A DNA stretch of 64,000 nt from Motilimonas sp. E26 (GCF_021278025.1 NZ_JAIBHJ010000002.1:1-64000); one strand, 5' to 3'. Numbered from the stretch's first letter, positions 37,298 to 47,304 are shown. Notes: a model not told the origin generated them from the sequence alone. Program-made: numbers and translations.

Positions 37298-38377
37298 ATG
37301 ATGAAAACAATACGATCTATTTGCCAATCTTTAAGCTTAACCGCATTGCTAACACTGAGTGCATTTACACAAGCAGAATCGAGTGCGACGCTGGGGCCAA
37401 ATGGTGAAACAGCCACTCCCTTTACCGATATCAAGCTAACCACTGAACAACAAGAGAGCCTAAAAACGAAAGCTTATACCGCTGCAATCTTGATGCATAG
37501 CACCTCAGACTGGTCCAGTGCATTAATTGCAGGCGCAAAAGATAGCTTTGGGCAACTTAATATAGAAGTCGTCGCTGTTACCGATGCCGAGTTTGATGCC
37601 AACAAACAGCGAACCGATGTTGAAACGATTATGGCCATGAAGCCCGATATATTAATAGCTTTAGTTGTTGATCCTGTTTCCGGTGCCGCAGCCTTTAAAC
37701 CCGCGGTAGAGCAAGGCAGCAAGTTAGTGCTGATCAGTAATCTACCAAAAGGCTTTGTGCATGGTAAAGACTACGCAGGCATTGTCACTGATGACTTATT
37801 TCAAATGGGCAAAATTGCCGCCGACCTGATTGCTAAATCCGTAGGAGGGAAAGGAAAAATAGGCTTTATTTACCACGAGGCTAACTACTACGTCACCAAC
37901 CAAAGAGACCAAGCGGTACTGACTCACCTAGCCAAAAATTATCCTGATATTGAGATAGTCGCGAAACGAGGCATTGCAAACGCCAACGATGGTGAGGTGA
38001 TCGCATCGGCATTAATCACCCAGTTTAACGACATTAAAGCCATTTATGCGCCATGGGACAGCATTGCAGAAGGCGTGGTGTCGGCCACTCGCGCAGCAGG
38101 ACGCAGTGATATCAAGGTGGTGACCATGGATCTCGGCGCAGCGAATGCCTTAGACATGGCGAAGCAGCGTAATGTTGCCGGCATTGTGACGGATTTACCC
38201 TATGACCTAGGCCAAACTCTGGCTCATATGGGCGCCCTTGCTAAATTAGGTGAGCCAACACCACCGTTTGTGACTGTCAGCGCCAGTGGCGTTACCCGCG
38301 AAAATTTAGCTCAAGCTTGGCAACATGCGCTGCGTAGAGAGCTACCAAAAGCGGTCAGTAAAGCCCTTAATAATTAA
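37298..38377 (+). CDS. sugar ABC transporter, periplasmic binding protein (RbsB-like)
   Basis: Start at 37298 (or the adjacent ATG at 37301), with AGAAGG upstream; the longer frame start has no binding site. The signal peptide ends near T-Q-A. The mature protein has the type I periplasmic-binding fold of the RbsB family: A-A-I-L-M-H-S-T-S-D-W-S near 50, D-V-E-T-I-M-A-M-K-P-D-I-L-I near 90, and V-V-T-M-D-L-G near 270. It captures a sugar outside the inner membrane for the following ATPase and permease. The ligand is not readable, but the GH3 gene at the end suggests a GlcNAc-containing glycoside. Confidence 0.88.
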   Translation: MMKTIRSICQSLSLTALLTLSAFTQAESSATLGPNGETATPFTDIKLTTEQQESLKTKAYTAAILMHSTSDWSSALIAGAKDSFGQLNIEVVAVTDAEFDANKQRTDVETIMAMKPDILIALVVDPVSGAAAFKPAVEQGSKLVLISNLPKGFVHGKDYAGIVTDDLFQMGKIAADLIAKSVGGKGKIGFIYHEANYYVTNQRDQAVLTHLAKNYPDIEIVAKRGIANANDGEVIASALITQFNDIKAIYAPWDSIAEGVVSATRAAGRSDIKVVTMDLGAANALDMAKQRNVAGIVTDLPYDLGQTLAHMGALAKLGEPTPPFVTVSASGVTRENLAQAWQHALRRELPKAVSKALNN

Positions 38378-38405
38378 ACGAGCTGCAATTAGGCAAGGAG
38401 GTAAT

Positions 38406-39896
38406 ATGGCTCAGCACGTCATTGAAGCACGTAATTTACAAAAAGGGTTTGATAACAACCCGGTATTAAAAGGGGTTAATTTCACCCTAAAAGCGGGCGA
38501 AGTGCATGCGCTTGTCGGTCAAAACGGTGCGGGGAAGTCAACCTTAGTCAAGCTGCTCAACGGTTATCATCAACGCGATGGCGGCACGGTTCACTTATTT
38601 GGCGAGCCTTGTCATTTTTCTAGCCCTCGCGAAGCCCAAGCAAAAGGCATCGCGATGGTGTACCAAGATCTCAGCCTGATCCCTAGCTTAAGTATTGCTG
38701 ATAATATTTTTTTAACCCAAAACGAGCAGACTACACCGTTAATTTCAAATCGAGAGCGTGAACGCCAAGCCGCTCCTTTTTTGGCTGCTTTAGGCGTAAA
38801 CATCGACCCAAGGCAAAAGGTCGAAAGTCTCAGTGTTGGCGAACAACAATTTGTTGAAATCGCTAAGGCCTTGGCCATGAAAGCCAAAATACTCGTGCTT
38901 GATGAGCCAACGGCTTCGCTATCAAACAATGAAATTAACGAGCTGTTTAAGGTGGTCAATAAACTCAAGTCACAAGGTATTGCCATTATTTATATCACCC
39001 ATTATCTCAGTGACATCATGAGAATTTGTGATGCAGTAACGGTGCTGCGTGATGGTTATACCGTACTCGAAACAGCCACAGCCGATACGTCCATTGATGT
39101 ATTAGTTGAGGCGATGCTTGGTCAAAAAGCAAACACTCAACTGACATGGGCTCGCCAAATTGTGCCCGATAACTCCGCGTCAGTTCCTTTGTTGGAGTTG
39201 CGTGACGTGAGCACCGCGATGCTTAGCCATGTTTCACTTAAAGTGATGCCTGGTCAAGTAATAGGTTTAGCCGGATTACTCGGTAGCGGGCGCACCGAAA
39301 TTCTGGAAGCCATATATGGGCTTACGCCGCTGACAGGCGGTGAAATTTTCGTTAACGGAAAACCAGTTTCCATCGCTTCTCCTCGGTCTGCCATCGAGAA
39401 GGGCATCAATATGGTACCCGAAGAACGACGATCACAAGGACTCGTGCTGGATTTTTCTGTGTCAGATAACGTGTTAATGGCTTCGTTTGAAAGAATATCT
39501 AACTCATTGTTTTTAAATAAATCAAAAGGTGAGTCCATTGTTAACGATACGATTAAAAAGTTAGGCGTCAAAACCACGGGAATGGATCAATCGGTTCGTT
39601 TCTTATCCGGCGGTAATCAACAAAAAGTGGTGATTGGTAAGTGCCTTTCTACTGATGCCAAAGTGTTACTGCTGGACGATCCCACTTTTGGTATTGATAT
39701 CAATGCCAAATACGAAATTATGAAAATTGTAAATCAATATGTCGCGCAAGGTAACGGGGTTATTTTTGTGTCGAGTGAGTACGCTGAAGTTGGTAGTTTT
39801 TGCGATGTCATTTATGTGGTTAATAAAGGACGTATTGTGCGGCAATTTAGCGAACAGCCCATGAGCGAAGAGCAGTTACTGGCGGCAGTGCAATAG
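38406..39896 (+). CDS. sugar ABC transporter, duplicated ATP-binding protein (RbsA/MglA-like)
   Basis: Start at the ATG at 38406 (496 residues), with a near-perfect AAGGAGGT. It contains two ABC domains: the first with Walker A G-Q-N-G-A-G-K-S-T, signature L-S-V-G-E-Q-Q and Walker B I-L-V-L-D-E-P-T; the second with a degenerate Walker A G-L-L-G-S-G-R-T-E, signature L-S-G-G-N-Q-Q and Walker B L-L-L-D-D-P-T. This asymmetric pair is normal for carbohydrate importers of the RbsA type. It energises uptake with the neighbouring permease. It lies 28 bp after the binding-protein gene. Confidence 0.95.
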   Translation: MAQHVIEARNLQKGFDNNPVLKGVNFTLKAGEVHALVGQNGAGKSTLVKLLNGYHQRDGGTVHLFGEPCHFSSPREAQAKGIAMVYQDLSLIPSLSIADNIFLTQNEQTTPLISNRERERQAAPFLAALGVNIDPRQKVESLSVGEQQFVEIAKALAMKAKILVLDEPTASLSNNEINELFKVVNKLKSQGIAIIYITHYLSDIMRICDAVTVLRDGYTVLETATADTSIDVLVEAMLGQKANTQLTWARQIVPDNSASVPLLELRDVSTAMLSHVSLKVMPGQVIGLAGLLGSGRTEILEAIYGLTPLTGGEIFVNGKPVSIASPRSAIEKGINMVPEERRSQGLVLDFSVSDNVLMASFERISNSLFLNKSKGESIVNDTIKKLGVKTTGMDQSVRFLSGGNQQKVVIGKCLSTDAKVLLLDDPTFGIDINAKYEIMKIVNQYVAQGNGVIFVSSEYAEVGSFCDVIYVVNKGRIVRQFSEQPMSEEQLLAAVQ

Positions 39897-39922
39897 CCGA
39901 ACAAATAAAAAGGATATTAAGC

Positions 39923-40906
39923 ATGAATGAAAAAACACTGGTGGCAAGCAGCCAACCTAAGTTCAACATCGCCTGGCGTGATTATATTATTTACTTTGTT
40001 TTTATTGGTATTTTTGTCTTTTTCTCGGTAGCACTCCACGATAAAGGCTTTTTATCATCCACTAACTTAATGAATATCGCCCGCCAAACCGCCACCATCG
40101 CAATCATGGCGGTGGGCATGACCTTTGTGTTAAGCGCGGCCGAAATAGATCTTTCCTTCGGCGCCACTTTAGCACTGGCCGCAATAGTGGCCGCGCTGAC
40201 ATTACAAGAAACCGACAGTATTTTCCTTGCGGTGTCTGCGGCGTTATTAGTAGGCACCATGATTGGTTTTATCAATGGTATTTTTGTCACTATGGTTGGC
40301 ATTCCCTCCTTTCTCGTGACCTTAGGCACCACAGGCATTATCACGGGGATCGCACGTTGGTCTACATCTTTGCAGTCGATTCCCATTGATAACGACACTT
40401 ATGCGTTTATTTTTGGCTCTGGCGATATCGGCCCCTTTTCTATCTTATTTGTATGGATTTTAGTGGTGACTGTGATTGGCGCATTTGTACTGCGTAATAC
40501 CACCTTTGGTAAGCATGTTTTAGCCACGGGCGGTAATAAAGTCTCGGCCATGTATTCTGGGATCAATATTAATCGCATAAAGCTTTATGTATTGATGATT
40601 AATGGCTTTCTCGCGGCATTAGCAGGCATTTTATATTCAGGCCGTCTCTACAGCGCACGCTACACCTTGGGCGAAAACGACCTGATGTTAGTGATTGCAG
40701 CGGTAATCATTGGCGGCACTAGCTTATTCGGTGGTAAAGGCACTGTTGTCGGCTCTGTGATCGGCGCACTGATTATGGGCATGGTTAATAACGGCTTGAT
40801 TTTAATGGGGCTGAATGTAGACCAACAGCTGATATTGCGCGGCATCATCGTCATTGTCGCTGTGACTTTTACCATGGGTCAGCTACGCCAATTACGCAAA
40901 AAATAA
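39923..40906 (+). CDS. sugar ABC transporter permease (RbsC-like)
   Basis: A 327-residue membrane protein with about eight to ten helices. It has the RbsC-type pattern M-A-V-G-M-T-F-V-L near 63 followed by E-I-D-L-S-F-G, G-I-P-S-F-L-V-T-L-G-T near 132, and G-G-T-S-L-F-G-G-K-G-T-V-V-G near 265. It forms the channel of the importer as a homodimer. It starts 27 bp after the ATPase gene and is followed 28 bp later by the GH3 gene, so the four genes form one operon. Confidence 0.93.
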   Translation: MNEKTLVASSQPKFNIAWRDYIIYFVFIGIFVFFSVALHDKGFLSSTNLMNIARQTATIAIMAVGMTFVLSAAEIDLSFGATLALAAIVAALTLQETDSIFLAVSAALLVGTMIGFINGIFVTMVGIPSFLVTLGTTGIITGIARWSTSLQSIPIDNDTYAFIFGSGDIGPFSILFVWILVVTVIGAFVLRNTTFGKHVLATGGNKVSAMYSGININRIKLYVLMINGFLAALAGILYSGRLYSARYTLGENDLMLVIAAVIIGGTSLFGGKGTVVGSVIGALIMGMVNNGLILMGLNVDQQLILRGIIVIVAVTFTMGQLRQLRKK

Positions 40907-40933
40907 TTAAATATATTAACTTAGGAGAAAATC

Positions 40934-42544
40934 ATGATTGCCGATAGCCAAATCAGCGCCATCATCAAGCAATGGTCGTTAAAAGAAAAAATAGGTCAGC
41001 TCTTTATCTTAGCGTTTCCCGGTAAAGACGCAGAGCAAGCCAGAAACATGATTGCCGAATACAACTTAGGTGGCTGCTATTTAAGTCAAGACAACGCGAC
41101 GACGTTTGCCGAAGCTCATCAGCTTAATAAAGGGCTAGAGGGAATATTACATCAACATCAGCGCCTGCCGCTGTTACTGGGTGTAGACCAAGAAGGTGCC
41201 TGGGGCGTGCTGGTGGGAGAATCAAGCACAGGCCCAGGTAACTTAGCCCTTGGCGTGGCCGACTCGGTAAAAAACACCGAACAAATGTATCATATATTTG
41301 GCGACGAAATGCGCTATGCCGGTTTTAACTGCATATTGGGGCCGTGCTGTGATGTGAACTTTAACTTAGCTTCTCCTATTATTGATACTCGCTCGTTTGG
41401 CGATCAAGTTCATAAAGTGAGTGCCCATGCGGCTGGAGCCGTAAGAGGCTTACATCAAGGCAACATTATTGCTTGTGCCAAACATTTTCCAGGCCACGGT
41501 GACACCCAAGGTGATACCCACCGAGATATTCCACAGGTTAATAAGTCATATGACGAGTTAAAAGCTAACGATTTGGCTCCATTTCAAGCCGCGATCAACG
41601 CAGGCGTTGATGTGGTAATGACCAGCCATATCCTTTATCCCAAGCTAGATACTCAACATCCAGCTACGTTGTCACCCACCATACTGCAGCAGGTGTTACG
41701 TCATGATATGGGCTTTGATGGCATTATCATTTCAGACAGTATGAATATGGGAGCCATTGTTCATCACTATCATCCGGTCGAAGCGGCCATTAAGGCCATG
41801 CAAGCCGGGATCACTATGATCATGCTATCTGAAGAGCATTACGATCATAGCCACGCCTACTTGGATAAACAGTTAGCAATGATCCACGGCCTAGTTGAAG
41901 CGGTGGAGTCTGGCGAGCTTGCAGAAAGTATTATTGAACAAGCACTACGCCGCGTGGTGCGCTTAAAACTGGAGAAGCTAACGCCAATGGCGCTATATCA
42001 AGAAGCGGATTTTTCGCAAGGATCATTGGTCGCCAAGCAAGCAGCGCAAGGGGGGGTAACTTGGATCCGAGGAGGCATCAATGGACAAGAGCAACCCCTC
42101 TACGTAATCAATGCAACGCCAGCATCCAGTTACAGCAATTTAATCAACCCAAGAGGGATTGGCCCCAATCAAGCACAATCCGCATACTCGCACTTTATCA
42201 ACGCGCTGAAACACACTCAGCTGAATTGGCAAGAAACCAGCTTAGAACAACTTTCTGAACAGGCAAAGCAAGGCTATATTGTGCTGGTTACAGAGAACCA
42301 CCCCCTTCCCGGAGAAGATTTTGAACAACAAGCTGCGCAGCAGCTAGTGCAACAATGCAGTCGCGATTTTGACAATTTAGTGGTGGTGGCACTGCGTAGT
42401 CCTTACGATTTATGCCAATATCCAGATCTTAAACACTACTTATGCGCCCATTCGGCACGGCCAGAGAGTGCAACTGCTGCAGCGCAAGTATTAGCCAATG
42501 AAGTAACTGCCGCACAAGGCTGCGCCGTCAGTCTCGTGAGGTAA
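40934..42544 (+). CDS. GH3 beta-N-acetylhexosaminidase-like glycosidase
   Basis: A 536-residue protein without a signal peptide, so probably cytoplasmic. The N-terminal TIM-barrel (about 10-345) carries the NagZ-type motif K-H-F-P-G-H-G-D-T near 178 with the following D-T-H-R-D dyad (Asp-His as acid/base) and the nucleophile region I-I-S-D-S-M-N-M-G near 270. An extra C-terminal domain (about 350-536) makes it longer than NagZ. It should release beta-linked GlcNAc (or a related sugar) from imported oligosaccharides. It is the last gene of the sugar-import operon, which ties its substrate to the transporter. Confidence 0.85.
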   Translation: MIADSQISAIIKQWSLKEKIGQLFILAFPGKDAEQARNMIAEYNLGGCYLSQDNATTFAEAHQLNKGLEGILHQHQRLPLLLGVDQEGAWGVLVGESSTGPGNLALGVADSVKNTEQMYHIFGDEMRYAGFNCILGPCCDVNFNLASPIIDTRSFGDQVHKVSAHAAGAVRGLHQGNIIACAKHFPGHGDTQGDTHRDIPQVNKSYDELKANDLAPFQAAINAGVDVVMTSHILYPKLDTQHPATLSPTILQQVLRHDMGFDGIIISDSMNMGAIVHHYHPVEAAIKAMQAGITMIMLSEEHYDHSHAYLDKQLAMIHGLVEAVESGELAESIIEQALRRVVRLKLEKLTPMALYQEADFSQGSLVAKQAAQGGVTWIRGGINGQEQPLYVINATPASSYSNLINPRGIGPNQAQSAYSHFINALKHTQLNWQETSLEQLSEQAKQGYIVLVTENHPLPGEDFEQQAAQQLVQQCSRDFDNLVVVALRSPYDLCQYPDLKHYLCAHSARPESATAAAQVLANEVTAAQGCAVSLVR

Positions 42545-42552
42545 AGAAAACC

Positions 42553-42576
42553 GCTCACGGTATTCATGCCGTGAGC
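42553..42576 (-). terminator. hairpin between convergent GH3 and kinase genes
   Basis: GCTCACGG at 42553-42560 pairs with CCGTGAGC at 42569-42576 around an eight-base loop. On the minus strand it is followed by GGTTTTCTTT, so it best terminates the kinase transcript. Confidence 0.7.
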
Positions 42577-42597
42577 CTCCCTTGCGTTTAGCTCACT

Positions 42598-45500
42598 CTA
42601 ATTATCCAATAAAGAACGGATCAAAGCTTTGAGTTTTAACGGCTTCACTGGCTTGCTCAAATAATGGTAACCGTGCTGTTTGATTTTTTGCATCATCTCA
42701 TCTTGGCGATCGGCGCTGATCACCACGCCGGGAATATCGCCATATTGCAAACGTAACATGTGCAGGGCTTGCAGACCGGTTTTGCCGCCACCAAGATGGT
42801 AGTCACTTAATATAATTTGTGGCAACCAGCCTTTTGACAGTTTTTCTATCGCAATATCAAGACTTTCAGCCACTACCACTTCACAGCCCCAGCGGCTTAG
42901 CAAATCACTCATGCCTGAGAGAATATCCACTTCATTATCGATACATAAAATTCGTGTGCCCGCCACGCCAACACTTGGCTGAGTCACTGGGTTAACCACC
43001 TGCACTTGCTGCGGTGCTGAGCGCTCAATCAACACACTAAATACCGTGCCTTTATTGGGCCAAGATCGCACTAACAACTGATGCCCTAACAATTTGGCGA
43101 GTCCTTTAGCAATGGCAAGCCCTAAACCTAAGCCTTGCTCTTGCGCGGTTTTAGAATGGTCTAAACGCAAAAACTCTTCAAAAATGTCAGCCAGTTTATG
43201 CTCTGGAATGCCCGGCCCATTATCCCAAACTTGAATTTCAACATGTCTCTTCGTGCGGCGCACACCCAATAGCACCTTGCCTTTTGGATTATAGCGAAAG
43301 GCATTAGTAAGAAAGTTCTGTAAGATCCGGCGCAGTAACTTAGGGTCGGAATACACCGGAATATTGGCGAGCAAGGTATGAAAGCTAACCCCATATTCTT
43401 TACCGAGCACACTAAACTCAGCATCGAGTTGATTGAGCACGTCGGTAATATAAAAATGCTTAAGTTTCGGTGTCAACTTACCAGCTTCTAGACGCGACAT
43501 ATCCAGTAAATCGCCAATTAATTCTTCTGCCGAGGTCAGTGAATCATCAATGTGCTTAGCCAGAGTGGATGTTTCTGGCGTGTTCGCCATTTCTCTTAAT
43601 GATGAGGTAAACAGCTTAGCTGCATTTAATGGCTGCATTAAGTCGTGGCTGACCGCCGCTAAAAAACGGGTTTTAGAGTGATTCGCCATTTCTGAAAGTT
43701 CAGTGGCATACATTAATTGCGCATTTAAGTGGGATAAGGCTTCGGTGCGCTCTGCGACTCGTGCTTCAAGGTTTTCATTTGCTTCTTTAAGGGCTTTTTC
43801 GGCTTCACGAAAGGGCGTAATGTCATAAAAGGTCATGACAAAGCCACCGCCCGGCATCGGGTTACCCTGCATTTGAATTTCTCGCCCATCGAGCCGAGTA
43901 CGCGATGATTCATGGGGCGTACCATTGCGCATATGTTCAAGACGCCGCTGGATCTGTGACTCAATATCACCCAATCCTAATAAGCCTTGCTCAGCATTGT
44001 AGCGCATAATATCTTCTATCGGCCGCCCCACTTGGATCAGCTCTTTGGGAAAAGAAAATAACTCAATATAACGGCGATTCCATGCCACTAATTGTAACTG
44101 GCTGTCGACCACCGAAATCCCTTGGTTGATGTGCTCAATCGCCCCTTGTAGTAGGCCGCGGTTAAATTGAAACAGCTCGGAGGCTTCATCCACTATGGTG
44201 GCCAATTCGTCCAGCTGCATATCGCGGCCTTGCAAGGCAGAAGACAACACCAACCGCGCTGAAGATGCGCCAAACACCCCAGCCAATAGGCGCTCGGTCA
44301 GCTCTATCAGTGACCCCGGCGCTTGCATCTCGGGCTTCAGCTCTAAATCATTAATGCGTGAATAACGGGTGTAATGTAACTTGACGCGACGACGGCCTAA
44401 AAACCGTGTAGCTAGCATTTCTAACTCTTCTACCCGCACTTTCGCTTGGTAAAATGCCACCGGATCTTTATCTATATTGCCAACAAAGCCTGATGCTTGC
44501 ATACGCTCACTTAGGGCTGATGAGGTTAAGCTTGAGCCAATTAAGTAGCCCAGTAAATTAGACACAATACTGAGTAAAATACCCCAATAAGCTGGGCTGA
44601 GATCGGTAAATAAACCAAACTGTGGCGGCGTGATTAACCAAATCAACGAGTTGCTATTTATATCACCGGGTAACCAATTTAGTTCATGGCATAAGGTTAA
44701 CAGCCAAAAACCAAACCCTAAGGTTAACCCTATGTAAACCCCCTTGCGATTACCGCTGCGCCAAAACAGCCCTAAAATTAACGCTGGCGCAAACAGGGCA
44801 ATGGCGGCAAATGACAACACGCCAATTGCCGCTAACGACTCGAGCTGACTAAACAGTAAGTGCGCGCCCCACGCCAGCAATAAAATAATGATGATCGCGG
44901 TGCGACGAACCTTGATCAGCAGATCTTTAAACTCAACAAAGCTGTTCTTTTCAAAATTTTGTCGGCGTAGCAACAAGGGTAAGACAATGTCGTTACTGAT
45001 CATAATAGACAAAGCTATAGTGGAAACTATCACCATGCCACTGGCCGCTGACATACCACCAAGGTAAGCGGCAATGGCAAGATAAGAGTGGTCAAAAGCC
45101 ATTGGCAAACTGATCACATAATGATCGGGACTCACGTGTTCGCCTAGCCATAAGTCTCCAGCCATCGCCAGAGGCAATACAAACGCGCCCATGGCTAATA
45201 GGTAAAACGGAAACAACCAGCGCGCCCAGTGCAAATCTTGGCCTTGATTATTCTCTACCACAGTGACATGAAATTGGCGCGGCAGACAAATCATCGCACA
45301 GGCCGAAAGCAAAGTAAGCACTAACATCTCTAGCCCTTGTGCCCAATTAAACGCCCCCGCTCTGGCACTGAATTTATCTGCAATGGGCGCGGTGATAGCA
45401 TCAGGTGCAGTATAAAAAACGTATAAAGCAAACACCCCCACCGCAACAAAGGCTATCAACTTAAGTAAGGATTCAAACGCCACGGCGATCATCATGCCGC

Positions 45501-46062
45501 GATGATGTTCGGTAATATCAATTTTACGAGTACCAAACAAGATAGTGAACATGGCAAGAGCAAGACTCACCAACAGCGCCATCAAGCCAGCATTATCTGC
45601 ATTTTGCACCGCCGCCACAGTCGGGGTGCCGAGTAACTCAAGCCCCATTACAATGGCGCGCAGCTGCAGCGCGATGTAAGGCAAAATACCAATAATGGCG
45701 ATAAGAGTGATCACCATCGCCAGCTTTTGTGATTTACCATAGCGCGCGGCAATAAAGTCGGCAATGGAGGTAATATGCTCACGCTTGGAAATGAGGATGA
45801 TCCGGCCAAGTAACTTCCAGCCAAGGGTAAATACGAGAATAGGGCCAAGATAGATGGGAATGAACGACCAAAAGTCGGTGCTGGCCTGCCCCACGGTGCC
45901 AAAGAATGACCAGGAAGTGCAGTACACGCCAATAGAAAGGCTGTACACCAAAGGCTGCCATTTTAAACGCTTAGCTTTGATTCGATCGCCCAACCAAGCA
46001 ATCAAAAACAATACACTAAGATAAACAACTGATACCGGCGCGACTAACCAGCCAAGATCCAT
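42598..46062 (-). CDS. hybrid sensor kinase with sodium/solute symporter domain (CrbS/CbrA/MxtR-like)
   Basis: A 1154-residue protein. The N-terminal sodium:solute symporter-like module (about 1-490) has twelve to thirteen helices. Then come a linker (about 520-640), a PAS domain (about 640-760), a coiled coil and HisKA with the phospho-acceptor in A-A-V-S-H-D-L-M-Q-P-L-N. The HATPase has N-x-x-x-N-A-F-R-Y-N, D-N-G-P-G-I-P and G-L-G-L-G-L-A-I. The C-terminal receiver has acceptor aspartate in I-I-L-S-D-Y-H and lysine in L-S-K-P-V-K. This architecture defines the CrbS/CbrA/MxtR group, which controls acetyl-CoA synthetase in Vibrio and Pseudomonas. The acs operon lies 7 kb away; the likely partner regulator starts at 34505. 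Confidence 0.92.
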   Translation of the reverse strand: MDLGWLVAPVSVVYLSVLFLIAWLGDRIKAKRLKWQPLVYSLSIGVYCTSWSFFGTVGQASTDFWSFIPIYLGPILVFTLGWKLLGRIILISKREHITSIADFIAARYGKSQKLAMVITLIAIIGILPYIALQLRAIVMGLELLGTPTVAAVQNADNAGLMALLVSLALAMFTILFGTRKIDITEHHRGMMIAVAFESLLKLIAFVAVGVFALYVFYTAPDAITAPIADKFSARAGAFNWAQGLEMLVLTLLSACAMICLPRQFHVTVVENNQGQDLHWARWLFPFYLLAMGAFVLPLAMAGDLWLGEHVSPDHYVISLPMAFDHSYLAIAAYLGGMSAASGMVIVSTIALSIMISNDIVLPLLLRRQNFEKNSFVEFKDLLIKVRRTAIIIILLLAWGAHLLFSQLESLAAIGVLSFAAIALFAPALILGLFWRSGNRKGVYIGLTLGFGFWLLTLCHELNWLPGDINSNSLIWLITPPQFGLFTDLSPAYWGILLSIVSNLLGYLIGSSLTSSALSERMQASGFVGNIDKDPVAFYQAKVRVEELEMLATRFLGRRRVKLHYTRYSRINDLELKPEMQAPGSLIELTERLLAGVFGASSARLVLSSALQGRDMQLDELATIVDEASELFQFNRGLLQGAIEHINQGISVVDSQLQLVAWNRRYIELFSFPKELIQVGRPIEDIMRYNAEQGLLGLGDIESQIQRRLEHMRNGTPHESSRTRLDGREIQMQGNPMPGGGFVMTFYDITPFREAEKALKEANENLEARVAERTEALSHLNAQLMYATELSEMANHSKTRFLAAVSHDLMQPLNAAKLFTSSLREMANTPETSTLAKHIDDSLTSAEELIGDLLDMSRLEAGKLTPKLKHFYITDVLNQLDAEFSVLGKEYGVSFHTLLANIPVYSDPKLLRRILQNFLTNAFRYNPKGKVLLGVRRTKRHVEIQVWDNGPGIPEHKLADIFEEFLRLDHSKTAQEQGLGLGLAIAKGLAKLLGHQLLVRSWPNKGTVFSVLIERSAPQQVQVVNPVTQPSVGVAGTRILCIDNEVDILSGMSDLLSRWGCEVVVAESLDIAIEKLSKGWLPQIILSDYHLGGGKTGLQALHMLRLQYGDIPGVVISADRQDEMMQKIKQHGYHYLSKPVKPLKLKALIRSLLDN

Positions 46063-46136
46063 GGCAAACCCAGATTAAGACATTTTCGCTATTGTTATTA
46101 AAGCGTTAAATCAACACAAGCAAAAACATCACAGAG

Positions 46137-47276
46137 TTAGATCTGGCGCTGCCGTGCCAAGTAAAACACAGGTAAAGCCAGCACCGCCATCAGCCAAAAT
46201 ATATTGGCTTGCCAAGTCGGGTAAAAATAGCCTGACATTAAGGTAAGTACCGCGGTAGTTAAACCTAAAGCAATCGCGGCATACAGGGCTTGCAGTTGAA
46301 TGGCATATTCCGCAGAGGCTTCTTCTGAAATGTAACGAATGGCGGCAATTTGCGCAGCGGCAAAGGTAATTGCGTGCATGGCTTGCGCCAGCACAATAAC
46401 GCTAATTTCGGTGGTACTTGCCAGTAAACTCCAGCGCACCGCAACCCCCACTGCCGCTAATAAAAACAGTTGGCTAGCACGCCATTGGCCAAACCATTTA
46501 CTGGCAAAAGCCATAAAGCACACCTCGGCCAATACCGAAAAGCCCCATAGATAACCGATACTGGTTTCGCTATAGCCCACGCTTTTCCAATAGATAGAGC
46601 TAAAACTATAATACGCCGCGTGACTGCCTTGAATACAGCTGGTGATAATAATAAAACGGATCACACTTGGTTTTTTTAGCACTTGCCACAGCGGCGTGCG
46701 AACGGTGTTTTGTACTTGAGTATCTTTAGGCAGGGTAGCGGGCTTGATTAAGCTCATTAGCACTAATGCCAATAGACTCGCCAACATGGCATAGAGAATA
46801 ATGTTGTGGTCAAAACGGGTGATCAGCCCGCCCATAATACTGGATGATACGATAAAGCTCACCGAGCCCCATAAGCGCACCTTGCCATAATCAAGGCGAA
46901 TTTGACTAACCCATTTTGATGCCAACGCATCGCCAAGTGGCATTAACGGCGAGATAATAAAGTTGGCGAGTAAGGTACCCAGCGCCAGTAACACAAAGCC
47001 TTGTAGAAATAGAAATACTGCAAAACAAGCTAATGTAAGGAAACACAAATAGCGGATCACAGGTAGCAGCTGGCTTTCTTTTTTTACCCGCGGCACAATC
47101 AATAAGCTAGCAATACAGCGCAAAAAAAGCCCTGTGCCTAACACCAAACCGATTTGCCCTGCGGTTAACCCCTCACCTTCCAGCCATAACGCCCAAAAAG
47201 GCAGGAAAATACCCCAAGCAAAGAAAAATAAGGAGAAAAAGCTGGCAAGCCAAAGGGGAGAAGATAAAAAAGGCAC
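46137..47276 (-). CDS. MFS transporter (HcaT/3-phenylpropionate permease-like)
   Basis: A 379-residue permease with about twelve membrane helices. The opening (F-F-A-W-G-I-F-L-P-F-W-A-L-W-L) and the conserved G-L-x-x-G-Q-I-G near 36 fit the HcaT-like branch. The substrate is unknown. The start is GTG at 47276 with AAGGAG eight bases upstream; both lie in a hairpin that could hide them. It is downstream of the pilin operon on the same strand (64 bp), so readthrough is possible. Confidence 0.85.
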   Translation of the reverse strand: MPFLSSPLWLASFFSLFFFAWGIFLPFWALWLEGEGLTAGQIGLVLGTGLFLRCIASLLIVPRVKKESQLLPVIRYLCFLTLACFAVFLFLQGFVLLALGTLLANFIISPLMPLGDALASKWVSQIRLDYGKVRLWGSVSFIVSSSIMGGLITRFDHNIILYAMLASLLALVLMSLIKPATLPKDTQVQNTVRTPLWQVLKKPSVIRFIIITSCIQGSHAAYYSFSSIYWKSVGYSETSIGYLWGFSVLAEVCFMAFASKWFGQWRASQLFLLAAVGVAVRWSLLASTTEISVIVLAQAMHAITFAAAQIAAIRYISEEASAEYAIQLQALYAAIALGLTTAVLTLMSGYFYPTWQANIFWLMAVLALPVFYLARQRQI

Positions 47277-47304
47277 TTAGTGAACTCCTTGGAGAATAAG
47301 TGCC
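47272..47304 (-). promoter_or_regulatory. hairpin masking ribosome binding site and GTG start of the MFS gene
   Basis: On the minus strand GGCACTTA (47304-47297) pairs perfectly with TAAGTGCC (47279-47272), which contains the GTG start. Inside, CTCC pairs with the GGAG of the Shine-Dalgarno sequence. The fold would block initiation until opened. Confidence 0.55.
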
